Source: Calothrix sp. PCC 7507 (GTDB taxonomy: Bacteria > Cyanobacteriota > Cyanobacteriia > Cyanobacteriales > Nostocaceae). From it: a stretch of DNA of 64,000 bases. The position numbers and the translations under genes were made by a program. Below the pieces are notes generated by a model, which ran no database searches, had not been told where the DNA came from, and saw only the letters and a list, made by a program, of their open reading frames with translations. The stretch is taken from assembly GCF_000316575.1 (NCBI RefSeq), contig NC_019682.1, forward strand, positions 682,001 through 746,000, in the 5' to 3' direction. Below are positions 26,250 to 35,108 of this stretch, piece by piece (the stretch's first letter is position 1; every line of letters begins with the position of its first letter).

Positions 26250-26688
26250 TTTTTAGTAGCGCTAACCCTTCTTCAATGTGGGAAATTTCTTCAGCTGTGA
26301 GACCTTTGAGTAAGTCGGCAATATGAGTACGAGTCTGATCGAGAGATTGCTGCAGATGATACTTCCCCTCGTCAGTCAGATTCAGGACTATCCGGCGGCG
26401 CTCTTGCGGATGGTGAGAGCGTTGCACTAAATTACGTTGGACTAGCCGTTCTGTGGTGGCTGATGCTGTGGCAGAGGTGACACCCAGATGATCTGCCAAG
26501 TCACATAATGAAGCGCCAGGACTGCGATTGAGAAATGCGAGCGATCGCAATTGTGGTATTGACAGAAAAGCCGCCTTATGGGCACGCATCTCAGATCGGA
26601 TAAACCGCATCACTAATGGAACTGTATCCATGACTCTGGCAGCACATTCTTCGGAAGTTGCACCTTGCGAGGGTTTATCCAGACTCAT
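26215..26688 (-). CDS. MarR family transcriptional regulator
   Basis: A 157-residue winged-helix regulator. The DNA-binding region (LSIPQLRSLAFLNRSPGASL, LADHLGVTSATASATTERLV, then the wing RSHHPQERRRIVLNLTDEG) is complete, with dimerisation helices at both ends. MarR proteins usually repress a neighbouring pump and themselves and are released by small phenolic or drug ligands. It overlaps the MFS gene. Its ATG overlaps the stop of a permease-tail remnant just upstream, so it may once have been coupled to an ABC exporter. Confidence 0.9.
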   Translation of the reverse strand: MSLDKPSQGATSEECAARVMDTVPLVMRFIRSEMRAHKAAFLSIPQLRSLAFLNRSPGASLCDLADHLGVTSATASATTERLVQRNLVQRSHHPQERRRIVLNLTDEGKYHLQQSLDQTRTHIADLLKGLTAEEISHIEEGLALLKNVFEQTELNSP

Positions 26689-26809
26689 GGGCTATCTATT
26701 CTCCTGATTTCATTACCACCCGTGCATAAACGTGAATAAAGTTTGCCACAGATGAAGGTTAAGCCTACTAATGTTAGCAAGAGAATCGCAAGTATGGATA
26801 TTACCTTGA
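26685..26809 (-). pseudogene. C-terminal tail of a lost second ABC-2 permease
   Basis: Reading the minus strand just after the intact permease stop gives an open stretch VISILAILLLTLVGLTFICG then KLYSRL. It closely parallels the real permease end VTILLITLIILTFVCG then KLYPRV. It has no start and stops at 26685, overlapping the MarR ATG. The best explanation is a former tandem permease lost by recombination, leaving about 40 codons. Confidence 0.65.
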
Positions 26810-27664
26810 TTACATCGCTACTCGCGGATAAAGTTTTCCACACACAAAGGTCAAGATTATCAGTGTTATTAGCAAAATTGTCACATCCAAACCGAAGCCA
26901 TAGACGCTAGAACCACCAAGCAACATTGTGCTGCGTAAAGCGTCAACCTGATACGTCAAAGGATTTATGTGAGAAATGAACTTTAACCAGTCTGGCATCA
27001 TGGAAATCGGATAAATGGCATTACTGGCGAAAAACAGCGGCATAGTTAACATTTGACCGATTCCCGTCATCCTTTCTCTAGTTCTGGCCAAACAGCCAAT
27101 GATTAATGAAAAAATGCAAAAGCAAGCTGCACCCAACATAACTAGCAGTAGCACTTTCAGAATAGCTAAAGGATTAAGGTTAAGTTTGACACCCAGTAAA
27201 AATGCTAATGCATAAATAAATACTGCTTGTGATAAACACCGCACCCCACATGCTAGAGCTTTACCTAAAACCATCGCCACACGAGGTGTAGGACTAGCCA
27301 GGAATTTATGCACAATCCCTAAATCTCGCTCCCAGATCAGCGTCATCCCCCCAGTAAAAATTGCTACATATAGCACACTCTGAGCTAAGATGCCGGCAGA
27401 CATAAAGTCTAAATAAGATAAGTTCCCCGTAGGAATAGAGCGAATGCGGGAGAACACTTGCCCAAAAATCAGCAACCATAGTGCCGGTTGCACAGACCTG
27501 ACTACTAAATCAGTGGGGTCATGTCTGAGTTTCCGCACTTCTAATTCAGCAATTACCAAGGTTTTTATAACTAGGTTATAAATTGCAGATATCAAGTTAA
27601 ATCGGCGAATTGGTGAGGCTTCAACCCAACCTCTGTGCAGTACGTCTGGTTCTTGCTGTGTCAC
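26810..27664 (-). CDS. ABC-2 type transporter permease (DrrB-like)
   Basis: A 284-residue permease with six hydrophobic segments and the ABC-2 signature LTYQVDALRSTMLLG near residue 240. It pairs with the ATPase upstream as in DrrAB-type drug or lipid exporters. The start is GTG 27664, with AGGAG nine bases upstream, lying inside the end of the ATPase gene (44-base overlap), so they are translationally coupled. The N-terminal ~30 residues are cytoplasmic (RGWVEASPIRRF). The substrate is unknown. A remnant of a second permease end follows it. Confidence 0.88.
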   Translation of the reverse strand: MTQQEPDVLHRGWVEASPIRRFNLISAIYNLVIKTLVIAELEVRKLRHDPTDLVVRSVQPALWLLIFGQVFSRIRSIPTGNLSYLDFMSAGILAQSVLYVAIFTGGMTLIWERDLGIVHKFLASPTPRVAMVLGKALACGVRCLSQAVFIYALAFLLGVKLNLNPLAILKVLLLVMLGAACFCIFSLIIGCLARTRERMTGIGQMLTMPLFFASNAIYPISMMPDWLKFISHINPLTYQVDALRSTMLLGGSSVYGFGLDVTILLITLIILTFVCGKLYPRVAM

Positions 27665-28475
27665 GGTAGCTGACTCCTGATGCTAACTGGTTCCCTGTAT
27701 AGTGAATGAAGACATCATCCAAAGTGGCGTTTTCTTGACCTAGAGAAGCTTTTAAATCACTTGGTATGCCCGTCATTATTTCCTTACCTTGTTCCATAAT
27801 CGTCACGCGATCGCACAGAATATCAGCTTCTTCTAAAAAGTGGGTAGTTAAAAATATAGTTGTGCCATACTCTGCACAAAGTTGTTGTACGAGCTGCCAT
27901 ACTTGTGTCCGAGCGAGTGGATCTAAACCGACAGTTGGTTCATCGAGAAACAAAATTCGGGGTTGATGCAGTATGGATTGGGCAATTTCTAACTTGCGAA
28001 TCATCCCGCCAGAGTAGTTGCGGACTAAGCGATGCGCTGCATCCTCTAAACCCATAAAACCCAACATGTCGCGAATATGGCGCTCCCGTCGTGAAGCAGG
28101 AATGTCATATAGCTTGGCAAAGATTAAAAGATTTTCATACCCTGTGAGACTACCATCAGCCGAGAGCGCCTGGGGTACATAACCAATGACTCGTCTAACA
28201 GCGTTGGGTTGATGAGTCACATCGTAACCAGCTAGGGTTGCCTTCCCCGCACTCAGAGGCAGCAAGGTAGTCAACATCTTAATCACAGTACTCTTACCTG
28301 CCCCATTTGGTCCAAGTAAGCCAAAGACTTCACCCTGTGCCACAGATATGTTTAAAGTATCAACCGCAGTTATTTTGCCAAAGTTACGCGTCAGTCCCTG
28401 GGTTTCCAGAATATTTGGTTGCGGATTACTGGCAGGCGGTTCTGACAGATTTGCTTTTCCCGTCAGTCTGATCAC
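27621..28475 (-). CDS. ABC transporter ATPase (DrrA-like)
   Basis: A 284-residue ATPase. Walker A is GPNGAGKS (55-62), the signature is YSGGMIRKLEIAQS, Walker B is ILFLDEPTVGLDP, and the H-loop is LTTHFLEEAD. The DrrA-type C-terminal segment (QENATLDDVFIHYTG) follows, which in this family contacts the permease. It energises export by the overlapping permease gene. The start is read as GTG 28475; the first ~25 residues are not conserved-looking, and an internal start cannot be excluded. Confidence 0.9.
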   Translation of the reverse strand: MIRLTGKANLSEPPASNPQPNILETQGLTRNFGKITAVDTLNISVAQGEVFGLLGPNGAGKSTVIKMLTTLLPLSAGKATLAGYDVTHQPNAVRRVIGYVPQALSADGSLTGYENLLIFAKLYDIPASRRERHIRDMLGFMGLEDAAHRLVRNYSGGMIRKLEIAQSILHQPRILFLDEPTVGLDPLARTQVWQLVQQLCAEYGTTIFLTTHFLEEADILCDRVTIMEQGKEIMTGIPSDLKASLGQENATLDDVFIHYTGNQLASGVSYRDTARTRRTAQRLG

Positions 28476-28606
28476 AATTTTGATACGCTTCCCAATAGTT
28501 AGATTAACTAATTATTAGTTTCTCAATATATTTACCAGAAGTCAATAGTTTTTTCTCCCAGAAAATCCGCAGTGCTAATTTAATGGACATAGGAGTGAAA
28601 AAGAAT

Positions 28607-28635
28607 GTAGAGACGTAGCATTGCTACGTCTCTAC
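28607..28635. repeat. Dispersed palindrome, family P2 copy 1
   Basis: GTAGAGACGTAGCA and TGCTACGTCTCTAC flank one base, a perfect 14-bp hairpin. A diverged copy is at 47105-47132 after actP. Confidence 0.85.
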
Positions 28636-28743
28636 AAGGGTTCTGGATAACGCATATTTAATAGGCATGTCCGATTGACAAGGGTTTCACGTTAAGTTGA
28701 CATGTATGGGCACTGCCGTGACCCTACAAGCGACGATATAATT

Positions 28744-28774
28744 TTGTATTGCATCCAACTGAGAACCGCTATAT
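28744..28774. repeat. 31-bp dispersed repeat, copy 1
   Basis: A segment beginning TTGTATTGCATCCAACTGAG and ending CCGCTATAT recurs with two changes at 39634-39664. It is not palindromic, and its role is unknown. Confidence 0.75.
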
Positions 28775-28797
28775 ATAAAATAGCCCTAAGCCAAGTC

Positions 28798-28910
28798 CTA
28801 GTGGTTTGTCAATTTTGTTTTGAGGGGTTTTTGGTAGTGCGGGCCGAAAAGCCCGCGTGAGCGAGACGCTCACACTACAGTCCCTCATTTCAACCCTGAC
28901 AGACTACTAG
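28798..28910. mobile_element. 113-bp MITE-like element, family B copy 1
   Basis: The ends are imperfect inverted repeats, CTAGTGGTTTGTCA and TGACAGACTACTAG. The whole 113 bp is identical to the reverse complement of 37373-37485. Each end carries a TA within CTAG, as for TA-targeting (IS630/mariner-like) elements; that link is inference. Inside are two GC-rich hairpins. Its last four bases provide the stop codon of the GGDEF/EAL gene. Confidence 0.9.
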
Positions 28911-31546
28911 AGTTTTGTTTGTTTATCGTGGAGAGCCTCTGTGGCATCCTGGGCTGAAAGTGGTCGGTAAAACAGGAACCCTTGTACATCTTCACAGTTA
29001 ATAGATTTCAAAAATTCCAGTTCCTCTGGCTTTTCTACACCTTCGGCAGTTAGTTTTAAACCCAAACTTTGCCCTAAAACCACGATCGCTTTGACAATGT
29101 GAGCTACTTTGCTATTCGTTGTCAACTCTTGAACGAAAGACTTATCTATTTTCAGATGGTGGAGTGGCAACATCTGTAGGCGCGAGAGGGAAGAATGACC
29201 TGTACCAAAGTCATCGATAGAGAGGTGAATACCCATCTGTCGGAGATTTTGTAGTAAATTTGTGGTGAATTCTAGATCTTCAATTGCCGTCGATTCTGTA
29301 ATTTCTAACTCTAAAAAGTTGGGATCTAGCCCCGTCTCTTGTAAGATTTTACTCAAAGTTTCCATTAGATCTGGTTGGCGAAACTGTTTGAGGGACAGAT
29401 TGACCGCAATAGATATAGGTGGCAATCCTGCATCTTGCCAGGCTTTATTCTGGCTACACGCTGTTCGCAATACCCATTCCCCAATAGAGACAATCGATCC
29501 ATTGGCTTCGGCTAGAGGAACAAAGACACTGGGTGCTACTAATCCCATTTCTGGGTGATGCCAACGTAACAAAGCCTCCATGCCAGTAATTTTTCCCGTG
29601 ATGATGTTGACCTTGGGCTGGTAATATACTTTTAATTCTTTTCGCTCTAAGGCATAGCGCAAATTCTTCTCTAAAGTTAGCTGTTCAGGATTCTTATTAC
29701 TGAGGGAAGTAGTATAGAACTGGTAGTTATTCCTGCCGGCATCTTTGGCATAATACAAGGCGGCATCTGCGTGCTTGATCAGGGTTTCAGCATCAGCACT
29801 GTTATCATTGAGCAGGGAAATGCCAAGGCTGGCACTGATATAAAGTTCGTGTTCTTCGAGATCAAAAGGTTTCTCGAAGGCTTGTAAAATTCTCTGGGCT
29901 ACCTGGGTGACTTCATCTACATCATTGACTTGGGGTAATAAGATCGTAAACTCATCGCCGCCCCAACGAGCGATCGTATCCCCACCTCTGAGACAGTCTT
30001 TTAATCTTTGCGATACACACAGTAATAATTTGTCTCCTAGGGTATGTCCTAGAGTATCGTTGATCACTTTGAAACGATCTAAGTCGAGAAACATCACAGC
30101 TAAACTTTCATGACTCCGAACCGCGTTAGGCAGGGCTTTAGCTAATAACTCATTAAACAGTAGGCGATTGGGTAATCCAGTGAGTAAATCATGTAGAGCT
30201 TGGTAACGAATCTTTTCTTCTACCTGCTGGCGCTGTCTAGCACCGCTGATACTCGCAGCCATTGTCAAGAGTGTGGATTCTTCATGCTTTGACCAGTTGC
30301 GCTCTTTTGCACAGTCGGCTAAACCTAGGTATCCCCAAAACTTTTCTCTCAAGCGTAGGGGTACTAAGAAGAGGGATTGAACACTGTCTCGGCTGAGGAT
30401 TTTTTGTTCGGTGAGGGGAAATTCTCTAGTAATTCCTTTGATAGATTTGCCGTTAGAGAGGGTACTGTACCATCGGACTAGTCCTGATGATTGATAAGGT
30501 TGATTCTGCCAGTGGTCACGAGAAGTTTCCAAACCTGAGCGTGTCCATTCAAACCGCAGACTTACTGCCATCTCTCCTGTAGTGGGGTGGGAATGGTTTC
30601 TGAAGAGGTAGGCGCGATCTGCTTGGGCTGCTTCACCTAACACGGCGAGAACTTTTTCAATGGCTGTCTGATAGTTCATTTCTGCCAGCAAGTAATTGGT
30701 AGCTTCTGCAACTGCTTGTAGTAGGCGATCGCGTTGGCGGAGTTCAGCAGCAGCTTTTTTTTGCTCAGTAATATCTCTGATAACAAAAGTTCTAATTAAA
30801 TCACTTTCAGGTAGATAATGAATTGATTGTTCAAAAATTTCTGTACCAACTTTTACCTCACGAACAAAAGAGTTACCCTTGCTATTTTTAACTGCATTGA
30901 GAATGCCCTCCATGATGGGGTGTTCTTTCCCGACTTCTCTGAGTTTGGGAAACTTGAGAGCTGCAGCTGGATTAAGATAGGTAACTATTCCCTCTAAATC
31001 TATCTCAATAATGGGATTGGGAATGAGTTCTGGGAAAGATGCTAGGCGAGCTAATGCTGTCTCACTGGCTTCTTCAAAGCGAGCATCAGGGGTGATGAGG
31101 GTTTCAAAGGGATTGGCCGGATTGGCTTGTTCTGAAAGGAAGCCAGACAAGTCTTCTGCTTCACAAGATGCAGAAAATAATTGCTCTGACAGGTTAGAGA
31201 TAGTATAGTACTTTGCATTAACTTGATTATTCCCAAAGGCAATGATATCTCCATGCTGGAGGGTGTGAGACAAGCATTTACTACCATTGACAAATAAGCC
31301 ATTAGTACTTTGTTTGCCTTTGAAGTTGCCATCAATAATCCGAAAACCATATCTGTCAGTTTCTGGAACAGTTACCCGCAATAGAATGGCGTGCTGTCTT
31401 GATACTGAGCGAGAACGCAGAACAATAGCGTTGCTGGAATCCCTTCCGAGAGAATAAGTAGCCTCTTGGAGGGGAATGGTTCGCTGCCCTTGCATGTCTT
31501 GAACGACCAATAGGTGGCGTATTTTGTCCCGCCCATTTTCTGACAT
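28907..31546 (-). CDS. FHA-PAS-GAF-GGDEF-EAL cyclic-di-GMP signalling protein
   Basis: An 879-residue cytoplasmic signalling protein. Domains in order: FHA (~25-110; YSLGRDSSNAIVLRSRSVSR), PAS (~165-275), GAF (~285-445), GGDEF (~455-615) and EAL (~630-872). The GGDEF active site is intact, and the inhibitory I-site RGGD sits five residues before it. The EAL site is also intact (EALLRW, EITES, DDFGTGHSSLS, KIDKSF, EGVE). Both synthesis and breakdown of c-di-GMP are therefore possible. The FHA domain suggests input from Ser/Thr phosphorylation. ATG 31546 has GAGG six bases upstream. The stop codon lies inside a MITE end. Confidence 0.93.
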   Translation of the reverse strand: MSENGRDKIRHLLVVQDMQGQRTIPLQEATYSLGRDSSNAIVLRSRSVSRQHAILLRVTVPETDRYGFRIIDGNFKGKQSTNGLFVNGSKCLSHTLQHGDIIAFGNNQVNAKYYTISNLSEQLFSASCEAEDLSGFLSEQANPANPFETLITPDARFEEASETALARLASFPELIPNPIIEIDLEGIVTYLNPAAALKFPKLREVGKEHPIMEGILNAVKNSKGNSFVREVKVGTEIFEQSIHYLPESDLIRTFVIRDITEQKKAAAELRQRDRLLQAVAEATNYLLAEMNYQTAIEKVLAVLGEAAQADRAYLFRNHSHPTTGEMAVSLRFEWTRSGLETSRDHWQNQPYQSSGLVRWYSTLSNGKSIKGITREFPLTEQKILSRDSVQSLFLVPLRLREKFWGYLGLADCAKERNWSKHEESTLLTMAASISGARQRQQVEEKIRYQALHDLLTGLPNRLLFNELLAKALPNAVRSHESLAVMFLDLDRFKVINDTLGHTLGDKLLLCVSQRLKDCLRGGDTIARWGGDEFTILLPQVNDVDEVTQVAQRILQAFEKPFDLEEHELYISASLGISLLNDNSADAETLIKHADAALYYAKDAGRNNYQFYTTSLSNKNPEQLTLEKNLRYALERKELKVYYQPKVNIITGKITGMEALLRWHHPEMGLVAPSVFVPLAEANGSIVSIGEWVLRTACSQNKAWQDAGLPPISIAVNLSLKQFRQPDLMETLSKILQETGLDPNFLELEITESTAIEDLEFTTNLLQNLRQMGIHLSIDDFGTGHSSLSRLQMLPLHHLKIDKSFVQELTTNSKVAHIVKAIVVLGQSLGLKLTAEGVEKPEELEFLKSINCEDVQGFLFYRPLSAQDATEALHDKQTKL

Positions 31547-32362
31547 ACCTCTTCCTCACATTCTCATATCTTTAGGTTTTTGTTGGAAAAATACTACTCT
31601 AATAAGTTTTTATAGTTGCCCACAGACTAGGGGAATGGGCCAAACAGGTGACTCTTCCCCATGCTCAAAAACTCCATCCCCTTCTGGGTGGAGTTTTTCA
31701 TTTTGAATTTCATATCCAAATTCAGCAACGCTATTTTTATGATGGTTGTCCTAGCTGTTTTCGCAAATCACGAAGAAGATGAGGAAAATTGGAGCCTTTC
31801 GGTCAGTGTTTTCCACTTTTTTCTGTCTTCAATACCCAGAATAAAATCAAATGGTTGATATTATACATAGTATGATTGCGGAAATTTGTTTGAAGTTTGG
31901 AAAATGTCCTGAAGAACTAAAAATCTGACCTAGAGAGAATTTAAGATAATAGTTTGAAAAAAGGAACTTAGTAATTTTGCTAAGAATAAGGTAAAGATAA
32001 GGTAGAAAATTTTACTTTACATCCTATTGATAGTTAAATATGATCATTGTGGATTGTTGGTAAGAGATGAGGAAAATACTGTAGACAGTTTTTCCAACTG
32101 TCCTAACTGGGGTAGGCAAGTTTAGGTAAAGCGATCGCCTTAAATCCACTTTAGTCCTCCTCCTCTTAAGCACTAAAGTGCTGACTACAAACTTCTCAAA
32201 ATTAATGGGACAGACCGCTGGGGTGTTCACTCTGTGCCTTTTTAGGTGATAAAAATTCATGCAAAACATGAGCCAAAAACGGGTAAACTTTATCAAAATC
32301 CACAGCCTAGTACGCCACGGCGTAAATCAAGCTACCATTCTAAAACCACAAAAAGCCTACAG
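31547..32362. other. Non-coding region upstream of the c-di-GMP gene
   Basis: About 800 bases with no convincing gene. It should hold the promoter of the GGDEF/EAL gene and contains the candidate small RNA at 31628-31703. Around 32300-32340 it carries cyanobacterial dispersed-repeat-like sequence. A 90-codon minus ORF near 32024-32296 has no ribosome-binding site and no protein-like composition. Confidence 0.5.
31628..31703 (+). ncRNA. Candidate small RNA with two hairpins
   Basis: Hairpin 1 pairs GGGGAA (31630-31635) with TTCCCC (31655-31660), with AAACAGG in its loop. Hairpin 2 is a strong 10-bp stem, AAAAACTCCA (31667-31676) with TGGAGTTTTT (31689-31698), followed by CATTTT. No gene ends here on the plus strand, so the terminator-like hairpin must end something else. 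A TATAGT at 31608-31613 could be its -10 element. It diverges from the GGDEF/EAL gene. Confidence 0.35.
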
Positions 32363-32479
32363 TAAGTAACTTGGCGTAAATAATTGTCGCTGGGATAAGG
32401 CAATAGGCAATAGGTAGAAGGGTTTGAGCCTTGTTTACTTTTCTTCACACAGTTTGCTTTTATTGTGCCCACTTACTTA
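32363..32479. mobile_element. 117-bp MITE-like element, family A copy 2
   Basis: The ends TAAGTAACTTGGC and GCCCACTTACTTA and the full length match the copy at 8227-8343, differing at about ten positions. It lies 38 bases after the stop of the 32518 gene. Confidence 0.8.
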
Positions 32480-32480
32480 T

Positions 32481-32508
32481 ATACTTCATACTTCATACTT
32501 CATACTTC
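32481..32508. repeat. Heptanucleotide repeat ATACTTC, four units
   Basis: Four perfect ATACTTC units directly after the MITE end, of the STRR type. Confidence 0.9.
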
Positions 32509-32517
32509 ATATAGTAG

Positions 32518-33573
32518 TTACTTCACAGCCTGCAATTGCTTGACTCTTGGCATAATTTCTTCAGCAAAGCGAGTCATTTCTGGCACAAAGGGATTGAATT
32601 GCAGCATAAAGGTTTCGATACCTGCATCAACGAAAGCTGCAACCCTGGTAGCTACCGTGTCATAGCTGCCAACTAAGCCTGCGGCTGTACCACCATTACC
32701 CCCAACTGCGGGATTTTTGGCGAAGAGTTGGAACATCACGGCTTCTGGATCAACGCCTTTAGCAACACTTAATTTTAAGTGTGCTTCTTGTTGCTGGAGT
32801 GCCATGAGTCGCTCTAGTTCTACTTGTGCCTCAGCGTCTGTAGAGCGAGCAATCACAAATGCTGATAGCCCAAAACGTATTGGTTGGGGTAGCTTGCGCT
32901 CTCGGCGCAAAACTTGTTTAATTACCTGACGCACATCTTCAATTGGCTGACCATTAATAAAGTAGATATCTGCCTGTTCAGCTACTAAAATTTGTGCTGG
33001 TTCAGATGCACCACCTAGATAAATTGGGGGATGGGGTTTGGCGATGGGCGCAGGGTTGAGCTTCAAATCTGTGATTTGAAAATATTCTCCTTGGAAGTTA
33101 ACCCTCTCTCCACTCCAAAGTGCTTTGACAACTCTTAACCATTCAGCGGAATAGCGGTAGCGCTCATCGTGGGGCGGGAACGGGATATTAGTACGTTCCA
33201 TTTCAGGGCGGAACCAAGCACTGATTAAGTTGATGGCAAAACGTCCATTGCTAATAGCGTCAATTCCCAGCGCCATCTTCGCTAGAACAGCCGGATGGAA
33301 AAGTAGAGGTTTAATGGCGGCGATGATCTCAATTTTTTCTGTGGCTTCTGCTAAAGCTGCAGAAGCCGTCCAGGTTTCTAGCTGCTCTAATTCTAGGCTG
33401 CGGGGGTTGGCGATGTGCTGTGCTACCAAAGTTGAGGCGTAGCCCAAACGTTCAGCTTCTAGAATCAGCGATCGCGTCCGCTCATAACTAGCGTCTCTGG
33501 GTTCTTCTGGCGTGTCCAGCGGCCCAAAGTTACCGCCAACAGGTGCCCAAATACCATAGCGTGGTTCTGACAT
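32518..33573 (-). CDS. FMNH2-dependent LLM monooxygenase (SfnG/SsuD-like)
   Basis: A 351-residue luciferase-like flavin monooxygenase. The TIM-barrel and cofactor blocks are visible: YGIWAPVGGNFG, SLILEAERLGYASTLVAQHI, GRFAINLISAWFRPEME, and PHPPIYLGGASEPAQIL. The N-terminus and overall pattern resemble dimethylsulfone/alkanesulfonate monooxygenases, which use FMNH2 and O2 to release sulfite or sulfinate from organosulfur compounds. The substrate is not certain. It lies downstream of a second LLM gene on the same strand, 96 bases away across a heptad repeat, and the divergent flavin reductase can supply FMNH2. Confidence 0.85.
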   Translation of the reverse strand: MSEPRYGIWAPVGGNFGPLDTPEEPRDASYERTRSLILEAERLGYASTLVAQHIANPRSLELEQLETWTASAALAEATEKIEIIAAIKPLLFHPAVLAKMALGIDAISNGRFAINLISAWFRPEMERTNIPFPPHDERYRYSAEWLRVVKALWSGERVNFQGEYFQITDLKLNPAPIAKPHPPIYLGGASEPAQILVAEQADIYFINGQPIEDVRQVIKQVLRRERKLPQPIRFGLSAFVIARSTDAEAQVELERLMALQQQEAHLKLSVAKGVDPEAVMFQLFAKNPAVGGNGGTAAGLVGSYDTVATRVAAFVDAGIETFMLQFNPFVPEMTRFAEEIMPRVKQLQAVK

Positions 33574-33588
33574 ATTGTTCTCCTAGAT

Positions 33589-33644
33589 GGGGAATGGGGA
33601 CTGGGGATTGGGGATTGGGGATTGGGGATTGGGGATTGGGGAAT
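33589..33644. repeat. Heptanucleotide repeat GGGGATT, eight units
   Basis: Eight contiguous 7-mers (GGGGAAT, GGGGACT, five GGGGATT, GGGGAAT), followed by imperfect CAAATGC heptads to about 33665. It fills the gap between the two LLM monooxygenase genes and is a strong candidate for length variation between strains. Confidence 0.95.
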
Positions 33645-33669
33645 AATGACAAATGCCAAATGCCAATTT

Positions 33670-34980
33670 TTAATTAAGTCCTAAAGAATCCCTTAAAGTT
33701 TTGCCGGGATATTCTTTGCGGAATAATCCACGTTTTTGTAATTCTGGGATCACTAAATCGACGAACTCTTCAAATGCTCCCGGTAAATAAGCGGGGGAAA
33801 TCACAAAGCCATCGCCTACTTCGTCTCGAAAGAGGGTTTCTAGTTTGTCGGCTATTTGAGTTGCAGTACCCACCAATTGCGGGACAGATAGGCTTCTACC
33901 GTAAATTTTGCCTAAATCTTTCAAGGTGACACTGGCTTCTAAATTCAGTCTTTGCAGCACACCAGATAGTTTTTGGAAATCTTGAACTTCCACTTTTTCT
34001 ACTGATTGCTCTAGGGAATATGGGGAGAGATCAACAGCCAAATGGTTAGACATAGTTAATAAGCCAGCCATCGGATGTACTAACTCATTGTGAAAAGCTT
34101 GTTTTTCTTTGGCAATTGTCTCTGTCTCTCCTACAAACGGCATCACCGCAGGCAGAATTTTACAAGTATCTGGATCACGTCCATATTTAGCCATGCGAGT
34201 TTTGACATCCTGATAGTAGGATTTCATCAATGCGGGATTGGGACTAATTTCAAAAATTAATTCTGCCCATTTAGCAGCAAACTCTCTACCTTTATTAGAA
34301 GCGCCGGCTTGAATAATTACTGGACGCCCTTGGGGTGAACGCGGGACAGTCAATGGTCCCCGTGACTTTAACCATTGCCCGACATAGTTAACATAATTTA
34401 CTTTTGTGGGGTCAGCAAAAATACCATTTTCTTGATCCAAGACTAATGCGCCTTCTTCCCAACTACCCCAAAGTTTGGTAGCAACTTCGAGGAATTCGTC
34501 GGCGCGATCATAGCGTAGGTCATGTTCTAAATGCTCATCAAAGCCAAAGTTCCCAGCTTCGCTAGCTCTACTCGAAGTGACTACATTCCATGCTGCTCGT
34601 CCTCGACTCAGGTGGTCGAGGGTAGCAAATCCCCGTGCTAGGTCATAGGGTTGATAGTAAGTGGTAGAACGGGTGATACCAAGACCAATATGTTTAGTAG
34701 CAACTGCCATTGTCGTAGCTAGCACTAGCGGATCTAGCCTGAGTGCCCCTTGAGCGCCATACTTCAGACTTTCAGCAAAATTCCCGCCATAGGTATCGGG
34801 CATTGTTAAGGAGTCTGCAAAAAATACTAAATCAAATTTGCCTCGTTCTAGTACTTGGGCAATTTTTTGATAATATTCAGGTTCCAGAAAGCCTAATTCA
34901 GTCCTGGGGTGTCGCCAAACAGCATGGGAGTGAACCACTTGGGAAGCGAGTAAGAAACCTGCTAGATGTATTTGTTTCAT
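33670..34980 (-). CDS. LLM flavin monooxygenase (NtaA/SnaA/DszA/SoxA type)
   Basis: A 436-residue class II flavin monooxygenase. Typical blocks are KFDLVFFADSL near residue 48, DPLVLATTMAVATKHIGLG, ATLDHLSRGRAAWNVVTS with the conserved SRGRAAWNVVTS loop, YDRADEFLEVATKLW, and RSPQGRPVIIQAGAS followed by KGREFAAKWAELIF. Relatives attack nitrilotriacetate, dibenzothiophene sulfone and other xenobiotics or sulfones. Together with the neighbouring SfnG-like enzyme, flavin reductase and amidase it suggests scavenging of sulfur or nitrogen from organic compounds. ATG 34980 faces a 281-base divergent promoter region that contains the shared 28-bp dyad. Confidence 0.88.
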   Translation of the reverse strand: MKQIHLAGFLLASQVVHSHAVWRHPRTELGFLEPEYYQKIAQVLERGKFDLVFFADSLTMPDTYGGNFAESLKYGAQGALRLDPLVLATTMAVATKHIGLGITRSTTYYQPYDLARGFATLDHLSRGRAAWNVVTSSRASEAGNFGFDEHLEHDLRYDRADEFLEVATKLWGSWEEGALVLDQENGIFADPTKVNYVNYVGQWLKSRGPLTVPRSPQGRPVIIQAGASNKGREFAAKWAELIFEISPNPALMKSYYQDVKTRMAKYGRDPDTCKILPAVMPFVGETETIAKEKQAFHNELVHPMAGLLTMSNHLAVDLSPYSLEQSVEKVEVQDFQKLSGVLQRLNLEASVTLKDLGKIYGRSLSVPQLVGTATQIADKLETLFRDEVGDGFVISPAYLPGAFEEFVDLVIPELQKRGLFRKEYPGKTLRDSLGLN

Positions 34981-35108
34981 ATCTGATCATTTTTTATATG
35001 TGCGATCGCAGTGGTTTTGATTTAGAAAAAAATTATTAAGTATTGATTTGTGGTTTGATTTTCATTACATCGACCTGAACACTTGAATTAATGGCTCTTT
35101 TGTTAAAA

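Noticed and set aside
32024-32296. 90-codon minus-strand ORF
   Set aside because: No ribosome-binding site, odd composition, and it overlaps repeat-like DNA.
33589-33665. CRISPR-like array
   Set aside because: The units are 7 bp with no spacers; it is a simple tandem repeat.
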